The notes under the pieces: model-generated
The model's database searches: none
What the model saw: the letters and a program-made list of their open reading frames with translations, nothing else
What the model was told of the DNA's origin: nothing
Program-made: the position numbers and the translations under genes
NCBI GenBank assembly: GCA_016858145.1
Contig: JAEHOE010000035.1
Coordinates: 744,001 to 808,000, forward strand
Direction: 5' to 3'
Source of the DNA: Edaphochlamys debaryana
Lineage: Eukaryota; Chlorophyta; Chlorophyceae; Chlamydomonadales
DNA: 64,000 nucleotides
Part shown: in pieces, positions 34,801 to 45,994 of the stretch
How positions within the stretch are numbered: position 1 is the first letter of the stretch
How the letters are laid out: each line of letters starts with the position of its first letter

Positions 34801-35957
34801 GTCATAGGTGGCGACTGAAGTGATGAATTCCAGAAGCGCATCGCTTCCTCCGCAGCCCGCACGTCCTGGCAGCACCCAGACCAGGACCCCCGAGATGGCC
34901 GAGTTCTGGCCCAGGCCCGTGCTCAAACCCTCGTCCCAATCCCCGCCCACTTCTCATCACGATACCGTCCCTCTCTATCCTTTCGTCCCCCGCCCTCCCT
35001 CCCAGAACGGCAACACGGACGCCGAGGGCCGCCTCATCCTGTCCGACTGCCTCTTCGAGGCTGCCTCCCGGGGCCCCGACCTGCTCATAGACGCAGCCAC
35101 GCTCACGGGTGCGGCCCGCGCCGCACTGGGCGCCGACCTGCCGGCGGTCTTCGCCAGCTGCGACGAGACGTGGCGGACGCTGGAGGCGGCGGCGCAGGAG
35201 GAGGTGGGGAAGGCATGCGTGTTTTCTTGGGGCTTGGCGTGAGGTCCGGGCTGGGTCGCGGATTACTGCCTTGCTGGGCCTTGCCCTTTTGGGGTGCGCG
35301 GTACGTCGCATCGGTTGCGCCGCCTCGTAGCATAGCTTGTGCGCCTGTGGGCATGACCGCGGCATGCGCTGACCGGCCCTTGTGCCCTGGTCTCCCCCCG
35401 CAGGCCGACCCCCTGTGGCGGCTGCCGCTGCACGCGCCCTACCGCAAGCAGCTCGACTCCAAGGCGAGAGGACCCCATGGGGGATCCATGGGCAACGGCG
35501 GGTCCGCATGGGATAGCATATCCTAGCACCTGACCCCCACGGCGCCCCCCTCTGCACCCACGCAGGTGGCCCAGCTGTCGTCCACCGGCTCCGACGGCCT
35601 CGGGGGGGCCATCATCGCGGCCCTGTTCCTTCAGGAGTTCGCCAAGGCAGCGCCGCGGTAGGCAAGGGCTGCGAACACGGGCATGCATGACTAGCGCAAC
35701 TATGCCCGATTGCCCTGGGAAGTCCGTCATTGCCCGATTCCTCCACCGCTCTGCTCTCCGCGCTCTTCCACTGCTCCGCCTCTCCCCCACCAAACCACCC
35801 CCCCCCCAACCGCCCCCCCAGGTGGGTGCACATCGACACCAGTGCCTTTGTGTCGGGTGGCGCCGTGGGCCCCGGCCGGCCCGAGGGGGGCGAGGCGCAG
35901 GCGCTGAGGGCGCTGTGGCGGATGCTGAGCGAGCGGTACGGCAGTGGTACGGCGTAG
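31876..35957 (+). CDS. LAP: M17 leucyl aminopeptidase, organelle-targeted
   Basis: Removes N-terminal residues from peptides using two metal ions. Twelve exons: 31876-32178, 32294-32404, 32612-33060, 33289-33433, 33653-33714, 33938-34094, 34295-34375, 34537-34620, 35006-35203, 35404-35463, 35566-35657, 35822-35957, giving 625 residues. The start at 31876 gives an Arg/Ala/Ser-rich, acid-poor leader ([16 protein letters not shown]) typical of a transit peptide; a Met at 32041 is the alternative. Active-site blocks: [11 protein letters not shown] (Lys387, Asp392), DMGGAA (Asp410) and NTDAEGR (Asp469, Glu471, Arg473), so all metal ligands are present. The catalytic domain, with VGRASHR and [12 protein letters not shown], looks closer to bacterial M17 enzymes than to typical plant LAP (impression, not tested). 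The N-terminal domain has Ala-rich inserts. Intron 35464-35565 has a GC donor (AAG|GCGAGA). Confidence 0.93.
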
Positions 35958-36615
35958 TGCTGAAGACGGACGAGTCCGGCTGTACGGGAGGCTGTCCGAT
36001 GCCCTCGTGTGTGTGATGAGCATTCGGTACGTCTGCGCGTGGTGTAGGGGCTGGAGATGGTATCACTGCGGTGAAGGAGCACCGTCGTGTGGAACACGAC
36101 GGCTGAGTAGGGAACATTGTGGGGGCAGGCGCGGCCGGCCGGCCGCACGGGTGAGGGGCTCTTGAGGGTCTGGCACCTGAGCCCACGTCCACGTGGGGAG
36201 TTGTGGTGACGTCTAGGGCACGGACGATGTTGAAGGCCTGAACAGTGGATGGCTTGCGAAAGATCACCGTGCTGGTCACACAGGCACCTGAGGTCATCCG
36301 CGCGTGGAGGGATGTGACGGTGAGGGCAGTGCGTGACACGCATCACCATTTTGTTGGCGTATGCTTAGGGACCTAAGACGTCTAAGAGACTGTCGATAGT
36401 GGGTGCAGCTGTCGGCAGAACTTCAAACTCAGATGACTTCCAGCGTCGAGCTCACGCCTCCCGTAGTCCCAGACATAGCACCACACAGCTAGCCAGCAGA
36501 GCAGGCAGCTCGACAACCGCTTGGCACCCTCACAGAAGAATCTCCCCTGCAAATTGCTTGTCGCGCCAGAGATCCTCCTTCCCGTGCACTACCCGGGGCT
36601 TGTACGGGCACAAAC
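35958..36615. other. Intergenic: aminopeptidase 3' and first cluster-gene promoter
   Basis: No gene is seen. The last 75 bp (TGCAAATTGCTT, CGCGCCAGAGATC and following bases) are clearly similar to the leader of the second cluster gene at 40092-40140, so the promoter was duplicated along with the gene. Confidence 0.5.
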
Positions 36616-38526
36616 ATGTCGCGCGAACCTCCAGAAGACCTCGGCGGCAGGCTCGCTGGCACCATGGAGCAGCTCATGCTTAAGCTCACAGCAGGAGAGT
36701 CCTGCGTGCTCCGCTCAGTATGCGTGGCTGCGAGAACGGCTTTCGACCAGCTTGCGCCGAGCTTGCGGGTGCGCACCGAGGACCACATCCATGGCCTGCG
36801 CAGTTTGCTCCTGCGCGGCTGCCGTCCCAAGAAGGTCGTCCTTGGTGGTGGCGACCAGCCGGCGCTAAAGGCGAACGCATGGTAGGTCTTGCCTAGACAG
36901 CGCGAGTCAACTTTGGCAGGGCGAGTTGCCATGGCTCCAGCAGAGCTCCACGGGACATGCCTCCATCCCCCCTCTTGCTCTCGTCTGCCCTTCCCTGCAG
37001 CCTGCGCCTGCTGCGGCCCTTCACCGAGGTGTCCATGCTGGCACCGCTGGCAACCGTGGAGCTGCAGATGCCGGCGGCCTGCCTCCGCCCGGACACGGTG
37101 CGGGCTGCCGCTGGCGCCTTCCCCCGGCTCACCCGCCTGACCCTCGACGGCAAGGAAGAGCCCAGCGAGGCCGCTGGGACGGGCCTGTCCCTGCTGCTCG
37201 GGACGGGGAGCACAGCGGTAGGACAGCTGCCGGCGCTCACAGAGCTGAGCCTGGGCGGGGCCGCACCTCCGCTGGTGGGGGCCCTGCGTGGCGCTAGCCA
37301 GCTGAGCACGCTGGAGATCGCCGGCGCAATCGCCAACGCTGGGACAGCAGCGGCGCTGGCCTCCCTAACCGGAATCCGCAGCCTTAGCCTGCAGAGCTGC
37401 GCCGAGGGGCTCCTCCCGCACCTGCTCGCGCCCCTGACGGCCCTGACGGCCCTGGACCTTGGCACAACCCGTGGGCCCCTGCCGGTCCCCGCGCTTCGCG
37501 GCATGCCAGCCCTCATGGACATCGGAGCGTAGTCTGCAACTCTCGACGTCAGCGCCCTCCAAGGCCTGAGCTGCCTCACCCGGCTGCACGTGTTCGGCCT
37601 GACGGCCCCGGCGCTCGCCAGCGCATCTCCCGCCAACGCCGCCTGGCAGCTGCCGCCCAAGCTCGCCGAGCTCGAGCTCAAAGGCCAGCACCCGGAGGTC
37701 CTGAGCCACCTACGCACATCGCCCCTGAGGCGGCTTCAGCAGTGCAAGGTCTCTCTACTGCTCATGGCCGCCGGCCGGCACTTGAGAACGGCTGCCTTTG
37801 AGAACGGCTGCCTCCTCCCCGCCGCTGAGGATACGCTGTGCCGAGCTGCCGAGTTCCTGACCGGGCGCCTGGACCCCAACAAGTCACATGTGATCGTGGC
37901 CAGCGGTACTCTACTGCTACCCGTGGGCGGTGAGGCGGGCCCGGGGCGGCGCAACCACGCTCGGTGGCTCCAGGCGCTCGGGAGGACGGGCGTGGGGCTC
38001 CTGAGCCTGGGAGGCATCGCGCTGTCGCACCAGGACATGGCGACAATCGCGGAGACGTATACCAGCCTCAAGGTGAGTTTTGGATTCTGTGTTTTGGCCC
38101 GGGGCGGAAAGAGATATTGGCGCGGGTGTGTGGCGGGGTGACTTGGCCTTGCCGCAAGCACTGACGACTGCATTCCCCGCGCCACAGGAGCTCCGCTGCA
38201 TGAAGTGTGGACGCCCGCCCATAAGCGCTCTGCCGCTGCTGTCCCGGCTGCCGCACCTGGAGCGCCTGGAGCTGGACATGAGCGGCTGGTGGGGACCCAA
38301 CATGCAGGGACCCCTGGCCGTGCCCCTCTGTGCCCCGGGATCGCTGCTGGCCCTCTGCAGCAGCCCGGACTTCAGGGGATCGGTGGCTCTTTGGACGCGC
38401 TTTATGCCCCGCGGCGACGAGGCGCAGCATCAGCAGAGCATGGAGCGGCTCAATGAGCTGGTGCGGGCTCTGCACGGGGAGCTGGAGGCGCTTGGCCTGC
38501 CGCGGGGCCGACTTGTCCTGGAGTAG
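36616..38526 (+). pseudogene. Leucine-rich cluster protein 1, broken by premature stop
   Basis: Same three-exon structure as its neighbours: 36616-36881, 37001-38072, 38188-38526 (558 codons excluding stops). The frame is intact throughout except for TAG at 37530-37532, where paralog 3 has GCG-GGG and paralog 2 GCC-GGG. Translation would stop after 265 residues, losing the second half of the repeats, the GEAGPGRRNHARWLQAL signature and exon 3. The N-terminus (VLRSVCVAARTAFDQL) resembles the second half of an F-box. The body is Leu-rich repeats such as LTALTALDLGTTRGPLPVPAL. Both splice pairs are good. It is either a young pseudogene, a truncated functional copy, or a sequencing error. Function unknown; such proteins often mediate protein binding. 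Confidence 0.75.
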
Positions 38527-40167
38527 CGCCCACGGGGATGGGGAGGCAACCACAAGGGGGGTGGGTCAGGGGTTACCGTAGGGGGGTCGCTGTGGGACGG
38601 CCTCCAGTGATATAAGTCCATGGAGTCCCATGGAGTCGTCATTCAGGCGATTGCATGCTGCTGTTGGGGCGCGAGAGGGCGGGTCTCTGTTCGCAGGGAG
38701 AGGGCCGAGCTGGGCCTGCTTGGAGGGGCACGCAGATGGCAGAAGGGTAACGACCAATGGAAGCCCACATCGCCGTAATGTTGCTTGTGTTCCGAGGGGC
38801 AGCAGCGAAATCGCCCGGCCTCTGCATGCCGGGCCCTATCCGGACCCCTACATCTAGAGGGGGCCGAGCCTTGGAGGGCAAGGGAGGGTTTCCTTTGCTC
38901 GCAGGAGCTATGCAGAGTAGTTGGGATGACGGTTGTCGGGGTTGTCTCAAGTTGCGGAGCTGGGCGGCACGGCATTTGCGCACGAGTGTACAGGCGCTGC
39001 AAGGAGAGGGGGCGGGGGGGGGGGCTAGTACTTTCCGGTAGCGCTCAGGTGGGGGTGGTGCTGTGCTCACAGGGGCCATGCCGAGGCTCCCTGCAGCACC
39101 CCGGACTTCAGTGGAGCGGCGGCGCTCCTCACCTGAACTTTGCGCGGCAGCGAGGCGAGGCAAACGTGGAGCATTGAAGTGCTAAGGGCGCTGGTGCAGG
39201 CTTTGCATGGGGAGCTGGGGCTAAGCAGAAGTAGTGTGGATGCAGTACTTGTGAGCCGGAATGCTAGGCGGACGTGTGGAATGTCCTGACGTGGGCCCCG
39301 TGACCCTCACCGTGTCAATCGAGCTTGGGGTGCGTGGTGGCGATTGCGTGCCGGCATGTGCTCCATTGGTCACTTTGTTCGGGCACTTGGTTCGGGCAGG
39401 TTGGTGGGAACATTGGGGCTGCTTCAGGGGCCAACGCACAGCATGCAGGTGCTGGAGGGGTGACGGACCATCCCACGACGCCGTGCTCGCGAGCACAGTG
39501 CAGACGGTGTGCCGTTATGTTGCGGGCCCTGACTTGGCCATATCAAGCAGGCTCCGCAGGCGGGCAAATCCCTAGCTAGGTACAGGTTGGGACGGGCCGG
39601 GGCAGTGGCAGTGCGTAGTGCGGGCTGTGCGGCCCCGAACGAAGACCTTACTTCGGTGCTGAGCAAGGGTAAAGCTGCGGCGCGGTGTAGGGCCAAGCAG
39701 ATGTTTGTGACGAGCAATCGGTACGGCTGGTAGGTACCTGCTGGTACGCTGCTGTTGGACGGAGGACCTTTTAGAGGTACCATGTAGACCCTTGTTCCTT
39801 GCCGAACAAGAGAGACGAAGGGAGATACTATGCTCGCAGGGGCCGTGCAGCGTAGTCTGGACGAAGACGAAGGGGGAAGGGCACGAGGGGGAAGGGGGAT
39901 GCAGCGGGTCAGAGGGGCCCGGGAGCGTGCCACCATTGCGAGGGCTGATCCGGGGTGCCCTAATCTATTCAGCTATCCGAGCTCAGGTCTCCCACGGACG
40001 CACACATAGCACCACATGCACCATATACACCAATATGCACAACTTGACATCCGCTGAGCACCCCGCAAGTAATTCTTCTTCTTTGCAAGGTTGCAAATTG
40101 CTTCGCCGCGCCAGAGATCATCCTTCCCGCGCACACTCAGGAGCGTTGAACCTGTAAACGCTTAGCC
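38527..40167. other. Spacer between cluster genes 1 and 2, with duplicated flank sequence
   Basis: Contains a relic of exon 3 (39085-39225) and flank sequence shared with the 3' side of gene 2: the block GGGCGGCACGGCAT near 38967 through CAGGCGCTGCAAG matches about 42382-42420. The phrase TGCTCGCAGG followed by GCNNTGCAG recurs at about 38897 and 39832. A TGTAA at 40153-40157 lies only 11 nt before the gene 2 start. Confidence 0.55.
39085..39225 (+). pseudogene. Decayed exon-3 relic of a cluster paralog
   Basis: Reads like the last exon of genes 1-3: CTGCAGCACCCCGGACTTCAG, then a GCGGCAGCGAGGCGAGGCA segment, then GGCGCTGGTGCAGGCTTTGC and GGGGAGCTGGGGCT, matching gene 1 at about 38356-38490 in the same order and strand. 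The reading frame is lost by small indels. Confidence 0.65.
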
Positions 40168-42077
40168 ATGTCTCGCGAACTTCCAGAAGACCTCAGCGGC
40201 AGGCTCGCCGGCACCATGGAGCAGCTCATGCTTAAGCTCACAGCAGGAGACTCCAGCGTGCTTCGCTCGGTATGTGTGGCAACGAGGGCGGCTTACGACC
40301 AACACGCCCCGAGCTTGCGAGTGCGCACCGAGGACCACATCCACGGCCTGCGCAGCTTGCTCCTGCGCGGCTGCCGCCCCAAGAAGGTCATCCTCGGTGG
40401 TGGCGACCAGCAGGCGCTAGAGGCGAACGCGTGGTGGGTCTTGCCGACAGCGCGAGTCAATTCGGGCAGGGCGAATGGCTCCTTCGGAAATGCCTCCATC
40501 CCCCTTTTGCTCCCCTCTGCCCTTCCCCGTAGCCTGCGCCTGCTGCGGCCCTTCACCGAGGTGTCCATGCTGGCACCGCTGGCAACCGTGGAGCTGCAGA
40601 TGCCGGCGGCCTGCCTCCGCCCGGACACGGCGCGGGCCGCCGCTGGCGCCTTCCCCCGGCTCACCCGCCTGACCCTCGACGGCAAGGAAGAGCCCAGCGA
40701 GGCCGCTGGGGCGGGCCTGTCCCTGCTGCTCGGGATGGGGAGCACAGCGGGAGCCCAACTGCCGGCGCTCACAGAGCTGAGCCTGGCCGGGGCCGCACCT
40801 CCGCTGGTGGGGGCCCTGCGTGGCGCTAGCCAGCTGAGCAAGCTGGAGATCGCCGCCGCAATCGCCGACGCTGGGACAGCAGGCGTGCTGGCCTCCCTAA
40901 CCGGACTCCGCAGCCTTAGCCTGCAGAGCTGCGACGAGGCGCTCCTCCCGCAGCTGCTCGCGCCCCTGACGGCCCTGACGGCCCTGGACCTGGGCACAAC
41001 CCGTGGGCGCCTACCCGCCCCAGCGCTTCGCGGCATGCCTTCCCTGGCTACCATCGCAGCCGGGCCTGCAACTCTCGACGTCAGTGCCCTTCAGGGTCTC
41101 AGCCGCCTCACCCGTCTGCGCGTTGAGGCCCTGGAGGCCCCGGCTCTCGCCAGTGCTGCTCCTGCGACCGCCACCTGGCAGCTGCCGCCCAAGCTCGCCG
41201 ATCTCCAGCTTGGCAGCCAGAACCCCGAGGTCCTGAGCCGCCTGCGCACTTCCCCCGTATGGCGACTCCAGCGGTGCAATGTCGCTCTACTGCTAATGGC
41301 CGGCCGGCACATCAACTCCCGGGACGGCTGCCTCCTCCCCGCCGCAGAGGACGCCCTGTGCGGTGCCGCCGACTTCCTGAGCTGGCGCCTGAACCCCAAC
41401 AAGTCGCATGTGGCTGTGGCGGCTCGCCCGCAGCCAAGGCTAGGTCCCGTGAAGCCCGTGGGCGGCGAGGCGGGCCCGGGGCGGCGCAACCACGCGCGGT
41501 GGCTGCGGGCGTTCGGAGCCACGGGCATGGGGGGCCTGATCCTCGGTGGCATCGCGCTGTCGCACCAGGACATGGCCACAATCGCAGAGACGTGCGACAG
41601 CCTCAAGGTGGGGCCTGGGTCGTGCAGGCTCTCACAAAAGAAACACAAGATTGTGGGAGGCAAATCGCGACCCCGCTACCTTGAGGAACAATGACGAACA
41701 GATCTCCGCGCGCGCTCAAAATTGTTCACGACTGCCCCGCGCCACAGAGTCTCTACTGCCAGAGGTGTGGACCCCCGCCCTTGGGCGCTCTGCCGCTGCT
41801 GTCCCGGCTGCCCCACCTGGAGCTGGACGTCAGCGCCTGGTGCGGACCCAACAGGGATGGTCCCCTGGTCGTGCCCCTCTGCGCCCCGGGATCACTGCTG
41901 GCCCTCTGCGGTGCCCCGGACTTCAAAGGAACGGTGGCCGTCGCAACGGTGCACCTGCCACGTGGCGACGAGGCGCAGCATCAGCAGATCTTGGAGCGGC
42001 TTCGGGAGCTGGTGGCTGCGGTGCATAGGGAGCTGGCGGCGCTTGGGCTGCCGCAGGGACGCCTTGTCCTGGCGTAG
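40168..42077 (+). CDS. Leucine-rich cluster protein 2 (intact)
   Basis: Exons 40168-40433, 40533-41607 and 41748-42077 give 556 residues. Closest to gene 1: the N-terminal 266 nt and the first few hundred bases of exon 2 are almost identical, including much of intron 1. N-terminal F-box-like segment MEQLMLKLTAGDSSVLRSVCVATRAAYDQ, then irregular Leu-rich repeats, the family signature GEAGPGRRNHARWLRAFG, and a C-terminal helix ending GLPQGRLVLA. Intron 1 (99 nt) is stop-free and a multiple of three, so its retention would add 33 residues without breaking the frame. No signal peptide or membrane segment. Function unknown; an F-box-type adaptor is one possibility but the N-terminal match is weak. 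Confidence 0.82.
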
Positions 42078-43307
42078 CGCCCACGGGGATGGGGAGGCAA
42101 CGACAAGGGAGGCGCTCTTGGTCAGCCCTGGCTCAGAGGAGGGGTGCTATCTGAGTAACGGCCGGCGGATGGGAGTTGTGCTGTCGGCGTCAACGGCCGG
42201 CATGTGTACCATATGTTGGCTACTACAGAATGCATACTACCGGCAGTACAGAATGCGGCATGTGAGTGCCTCGGAGGCCAATGGGGGGAGGGCCTAGGAT
42301 TGTTGGGTTCGGTCCTGCCCCACGGCCGGGGTACCGGTAGGTGCCGGCGCAAGTCGATATCAGCTTGTGGGGCACGCGGGGCGGCACGGCAATGGCGCAA
42401 GAGTGTGCAGGTGCTGCAAGGCGCGGCGGCAGTCGAGGGGGGGCGTTGCTGCTGAGCGTGTCGGTGTAGCTGCGGCAAGCGGGGGTACTGTGCTCGCAGG
42501 GCCAGCGGGCGGCAAGCGGGGATCACTGGAGTATGCTTGGCCGGCCGCTGATGGGGAGGTTTCGCACCTGCGCTACTCTTCACACTTGCTCGATACCTCT
42601 GCCGTGCTTGATGCGTTCAGGACTCGTTTGCTGATCGACTGGGTTGAGCCCACGCAACATTTAGAGCCTCGTACTTGGGAGGGGTGGGGTGTGACAATGT
42701 GTCGGTACAGTGCTTGGATAATGGCCCCTGGTGCTGAGCGGTACTTGCGTTGTGCTATGCCGCTTGAGCACGTGCATGCTATGGCGCGTTTTCGTCTTTG
42801 CTGTGTTCCGTGATGCGAGTCGTGTGCAAAGATCTGAGCGGATTTGCCGGCGTTGCGGTCTTGGTGTTGAAGATGAGTTGCAGGCTTGTGTTTTGAGTCA
42901 CATGGCCATCTCCACCACGCGCTCTAGGCAGTTTCCTTCATGCGGTTATGCGTACGAGGCTTAGCTGATTCCCTGCTCATGCGAGTTCCCAACTCAGGAC
43001 CTACCGGCTCGTTTGGGTAGGATCTGCGCCATCAAGTAACAACCACAAGGGGAACGGGGGGCATAGCCTCCATACTACCACACGGGTTGGGGCTGTGCAG
43101 GGGAGACTCCTGGCGCGCGGGCACCGCCCCACCCACCCGATCGTGTCCACCCACCACCAAAGGAAAGGGGGCAAGCCGCGCGCAAGCCGCGCCCTGCCGC
43201 GCAGCTCAGTGGACAGTGGTCAATGAGGGGATGAGGTGGTCCTGTCTGGGTCCTCTTCACGTCTTGACCTACGCAAGCTCACTTACTTCCCGCGTCCGTC
43301 AAATACC
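42078..43307. other. Spacer between cluster genes 2 and 3
   Basis: Left part shares sequence with the 3' flank of gene 1. The middle holds a retrotransposon-like relic, annotated separately. Nothing is recognised in 42965-43307 apart from the gene 3 upstream region. Confidence 0.5.
42540..42964 (+). pseudogene. Relic of a non-LTR retrotransposon reverse-transcriptase C-terminus
   Basis: In one frame the sequence reads LDAFRTRLLIDWVEPTQHL, YLRCAMPLEHVHAMARFRLCC and then stops at 42811. Shifting frame near 42800 continues as RSERICRRCGLGVEDELQACV. This order (an MARFRLG-like helix, then a CxxC zinc-knuckle-like RxCxRC with VEDExH-type follow-up) is typical of the C-terminal tail of algal and plant non-LTR element reverse transcriptases (from memory of the family). 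The frameshift and the degraded Cys/His pattern show it is dead. Confidence 0.5.
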
Positions 43308-45216
43308 ATGGCTCGCCTTTCACCAGGCCAGGGTCTTGGCGCGATGCTCACCGACCGTGAGAATCTCGCGCTGGTGCTCAAAAACCTGACTCCCTCGGAG
43401 GCTCGGGTGCTACGCGTGGTCTGTGCCGCCGCCAGATCAGCATTCGACCAACTGGTGCCCAGCCTGAGCGTCCGCAACGAGCAGGATGTTCCCGCCCTTC
43501 GCGGAATTCTGCTGCGCGGCTGCCGCCCAGAAGAGGTGCTGCTTGGCAGCGAGGTCCAATCCACACAGGTGGAGAATGCGTGGTGAGTCTTAGACCCGTG
43601 TCTCTAGCGCATGGACAGGGTGGCAAGTTCTTTGACCGCTCAACCCCGCCTGCCCGTCCCCGCAGCCTGCGCATGCTGCGGCCCTTTGCCGAGGTGTCCA
43701 CACCGGGGCCCCTACCCATCGTAAAGCTTAGTTTGCCGGCGGCGTGCCTCTGCGAGGGCACGGCACAGGCCATTGCTGGCGCCTTTCCGGGGCTCACCCG
43801 CCTGGTCCTCACCCGCCTGGAGGACGCCAGCACAGGCTCTGCAGCTGGCCTGTCCCTGCTGATCGGAACGTCGAGCACAGGGTCAGCACTGCTGCCTAGC
43901 CTGCAAGAGCTGGCCCTCAAACCCTCACCTGAGGCCGTCAAGGCCGGCCAGACCACGTCCGTACCGCAGGAGCTGTGCGAGGGGCCTCTGCACGGCGCTA
44001 CGCAGCTGAGAAAGCTGGTGACCACCTTCCACGTTGCGGACCCGGCATCGGTCCAAGTCCTGGCCTCCCTGACCCGCCTTAGCAGCCTCCAGGTGGGGGC
44101 CTGCACAGAGGCGCTCCTCCCGCAGCTGCTCACGCCCCTGACGGCCCTGACGGCCCTGGACCTTGGCACAACCCATGGGCCCCTGCCGTTACCCGCGCTG
44201 GTCGCCCTGCCAGCCCTGATGGACATCGAAGCGGGGTCTTCAACTCTCGACGCCAGCGCCCTCCAGGGCCTGAGCCGCCTCACGCGTCTGCACGTTTGGG
44301 CCCTGGAGGCCCCGGCGCCCGCCAGTGCTGGTGCCTCCAGTGCTCCTGCGGCCAACGCCGCCTGGCAGCTGCCGCCGCGGCTGGCGGTTCTCCTGCTTGG
44401 CAGCCAGGTCCCCGAGGTTCTGTGCGGCCTGCGCACATCGCCCGTCATGCGGCTTCAGGAGTGCCACGTCACCTTCGTGCTGAAGGCCGGCCTGCACGTG
44501 TCTAGAGCGGACGGTTGCCTCCTCCCCGCAGCTGAGGACGCACTTTGCGGTGCCGCCGAATTCCTGACCGGGCGTCTGGACCCCAACACGTCGCAAGTGG
44601 GTGTGGCCGTCCCTCTGAAGCCCGTTGGCGGCGAGGCGGGCCCGGGGCGACGCAACCACGCGCGGTGGCTGCGGGCGTTGGGAGGCACGGGCATGGGGCT
44701 CCTGACCCTCAGAGGCATCGCGCTGTCGCACCAGGACGTGGCCACGATCGCAGAGACGTGCGGCAGCCTCAAGGTGGGCCTGGGTCCTGCGTACGGCAAA
44801 GGATAGTGATAGGGGTAGGGCTGACCAGGCCCGGGGTTGCGAAGGCCGCGCACCACCCACATCACATACAATCATCACCGGACTGCCCCGCACCGCAGGA
44901 GCTCCGGCTCGGCTGCTATGGCCGTCTGCCCATGGGCGCATTCCCACAGCTGGCCCGGCTACCCCACCTGGAGCGCCTGGAGCTGGACGTGAGCGGCTGG
45001 TGCGGGCCCAACGGGCAGGACCCCATGGCCGTGCCAGCGGGTGCGCTGGGATCCGTCCTAGCCCTGTGCAGCAGCCCAAGCTTTCGCGGGGTCACTGTCC
45101 TGTATGTTTCGCACGATAGGGCAGAGGACAAGGCGCGGCTTGAACCCATGGTGGGCGAGGTGCAGGAGGAGCTCGAGGCGATGGGGCTGGAGCGGGGCCG
45201 GCTGACCCTGCGGTAG
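43308..45216 (+). CDS. Leucine-rich cluster protein 3 (intact)
   Basis: Exons 43308-43582, 43666-44773 and 44899-45216 give 566 residues, with splice positions equivalent to genes 1 and 2. N-terminal segment LVLKNLTPSEARVLRVVCAAARSAFDQ is the F-box-like part. Repeats include LTALTALDLGTTHGPLPLPAL. The signature GEAGPGRRNHARWLRALG is intact. The C-terminus ends GLERGRLTLR. More diverged from genes 1 and 2 than they are from each other, with an extra block around 43915-43990. The ATG at 43308 aligns roughly with the others; an upstream in-frame ATG at 43236 is less likely. Confidence 0.82.
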
Positions 45217-45994
45217 AGATCGGGCCGTTGCGCTTAGTGTGAGAGGGGCGGCGTGAGCGGGCAGGTGTTGTGAGACTTTATCAACTGGGCAGCGGACAGA
45301 GTCCCGGGGCAGGCCTGCTCGTGTGACTGCAGGATGAGGCGAGTCGAATCCCAACTTGGGCTGGGGCCCCTCTGTTGTAAGGGTTGTGGGAGTGTGGCCT
45401 TGCAGTGTTGCATGTGTTGCAGAAGTTGAAGCGCCGCGGGCTATGCAGCTTAAGCCGCGGGGTCAAGGGCCTGTCCATAAGGGGTTTGTCGAGGGGTATA
45501 CCGGTAGTGCCTGGAAGGCGCTGGTGTGGATGGGGTAGAGGGGATCGCGAGGCGTGGGACGCCAGGGAGGCCGTGGGGCGAGTGCCGGGAGCCTTTGAGG
45601 TTGGGCCCGAGCCGGAGGTGCACAGAGCCATGGTGCTGCTGGGGCTTGTTGGCCTCCGTTGCGGGGAAACTACTCCACCGGCTGGGCATGCCGTGGAGCA
45701 GAACTGCCCGATACTGGTAGAGGGTGAGGCGACAAGGTGCTTCGCGGTGACAGGTTTGGCTTGATGGCAGCGCAGCGCCTCCGTACGTGGCAAGCAGACT
45801 TTGCATCCTGGTCAGGGGTGGCCACGAGTTCGGGACTTCGGGTAACACGAGCCTGGACATGATTCCGTTTACGTTATCCAGCGCCTGTCAAGGGGCGCGG
45901 GAGCGTGCCGCCAGCGCGGGGGAGCGTTCGGGGGGACGGGCGGGTAAGGGAAGCGGGAGCGTGCCGGCTTTAAGGCGTTACGGCAGCGGACGGC
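45217..45994. other. Spacer between cluster genes 3 and 4
   Basis: No gene is seen. Holds the gene 3 poly(A) word at 45376-45380 and the gene 4 upstream region. Confidence 0.5.
45376..45380 (+). terminator. TGTAA poly(A) word for cluster gene 3
   Basis: 160 nt past the stop codon, on the coding strand. Confidence 0.55.

Noticed and set aside
45325..45360. GAGTCGAATCC considered as a tRNA T-loop
   Set aside because: No matching acceptor stem, D-arm or anticodon arm could be drawn upstream.
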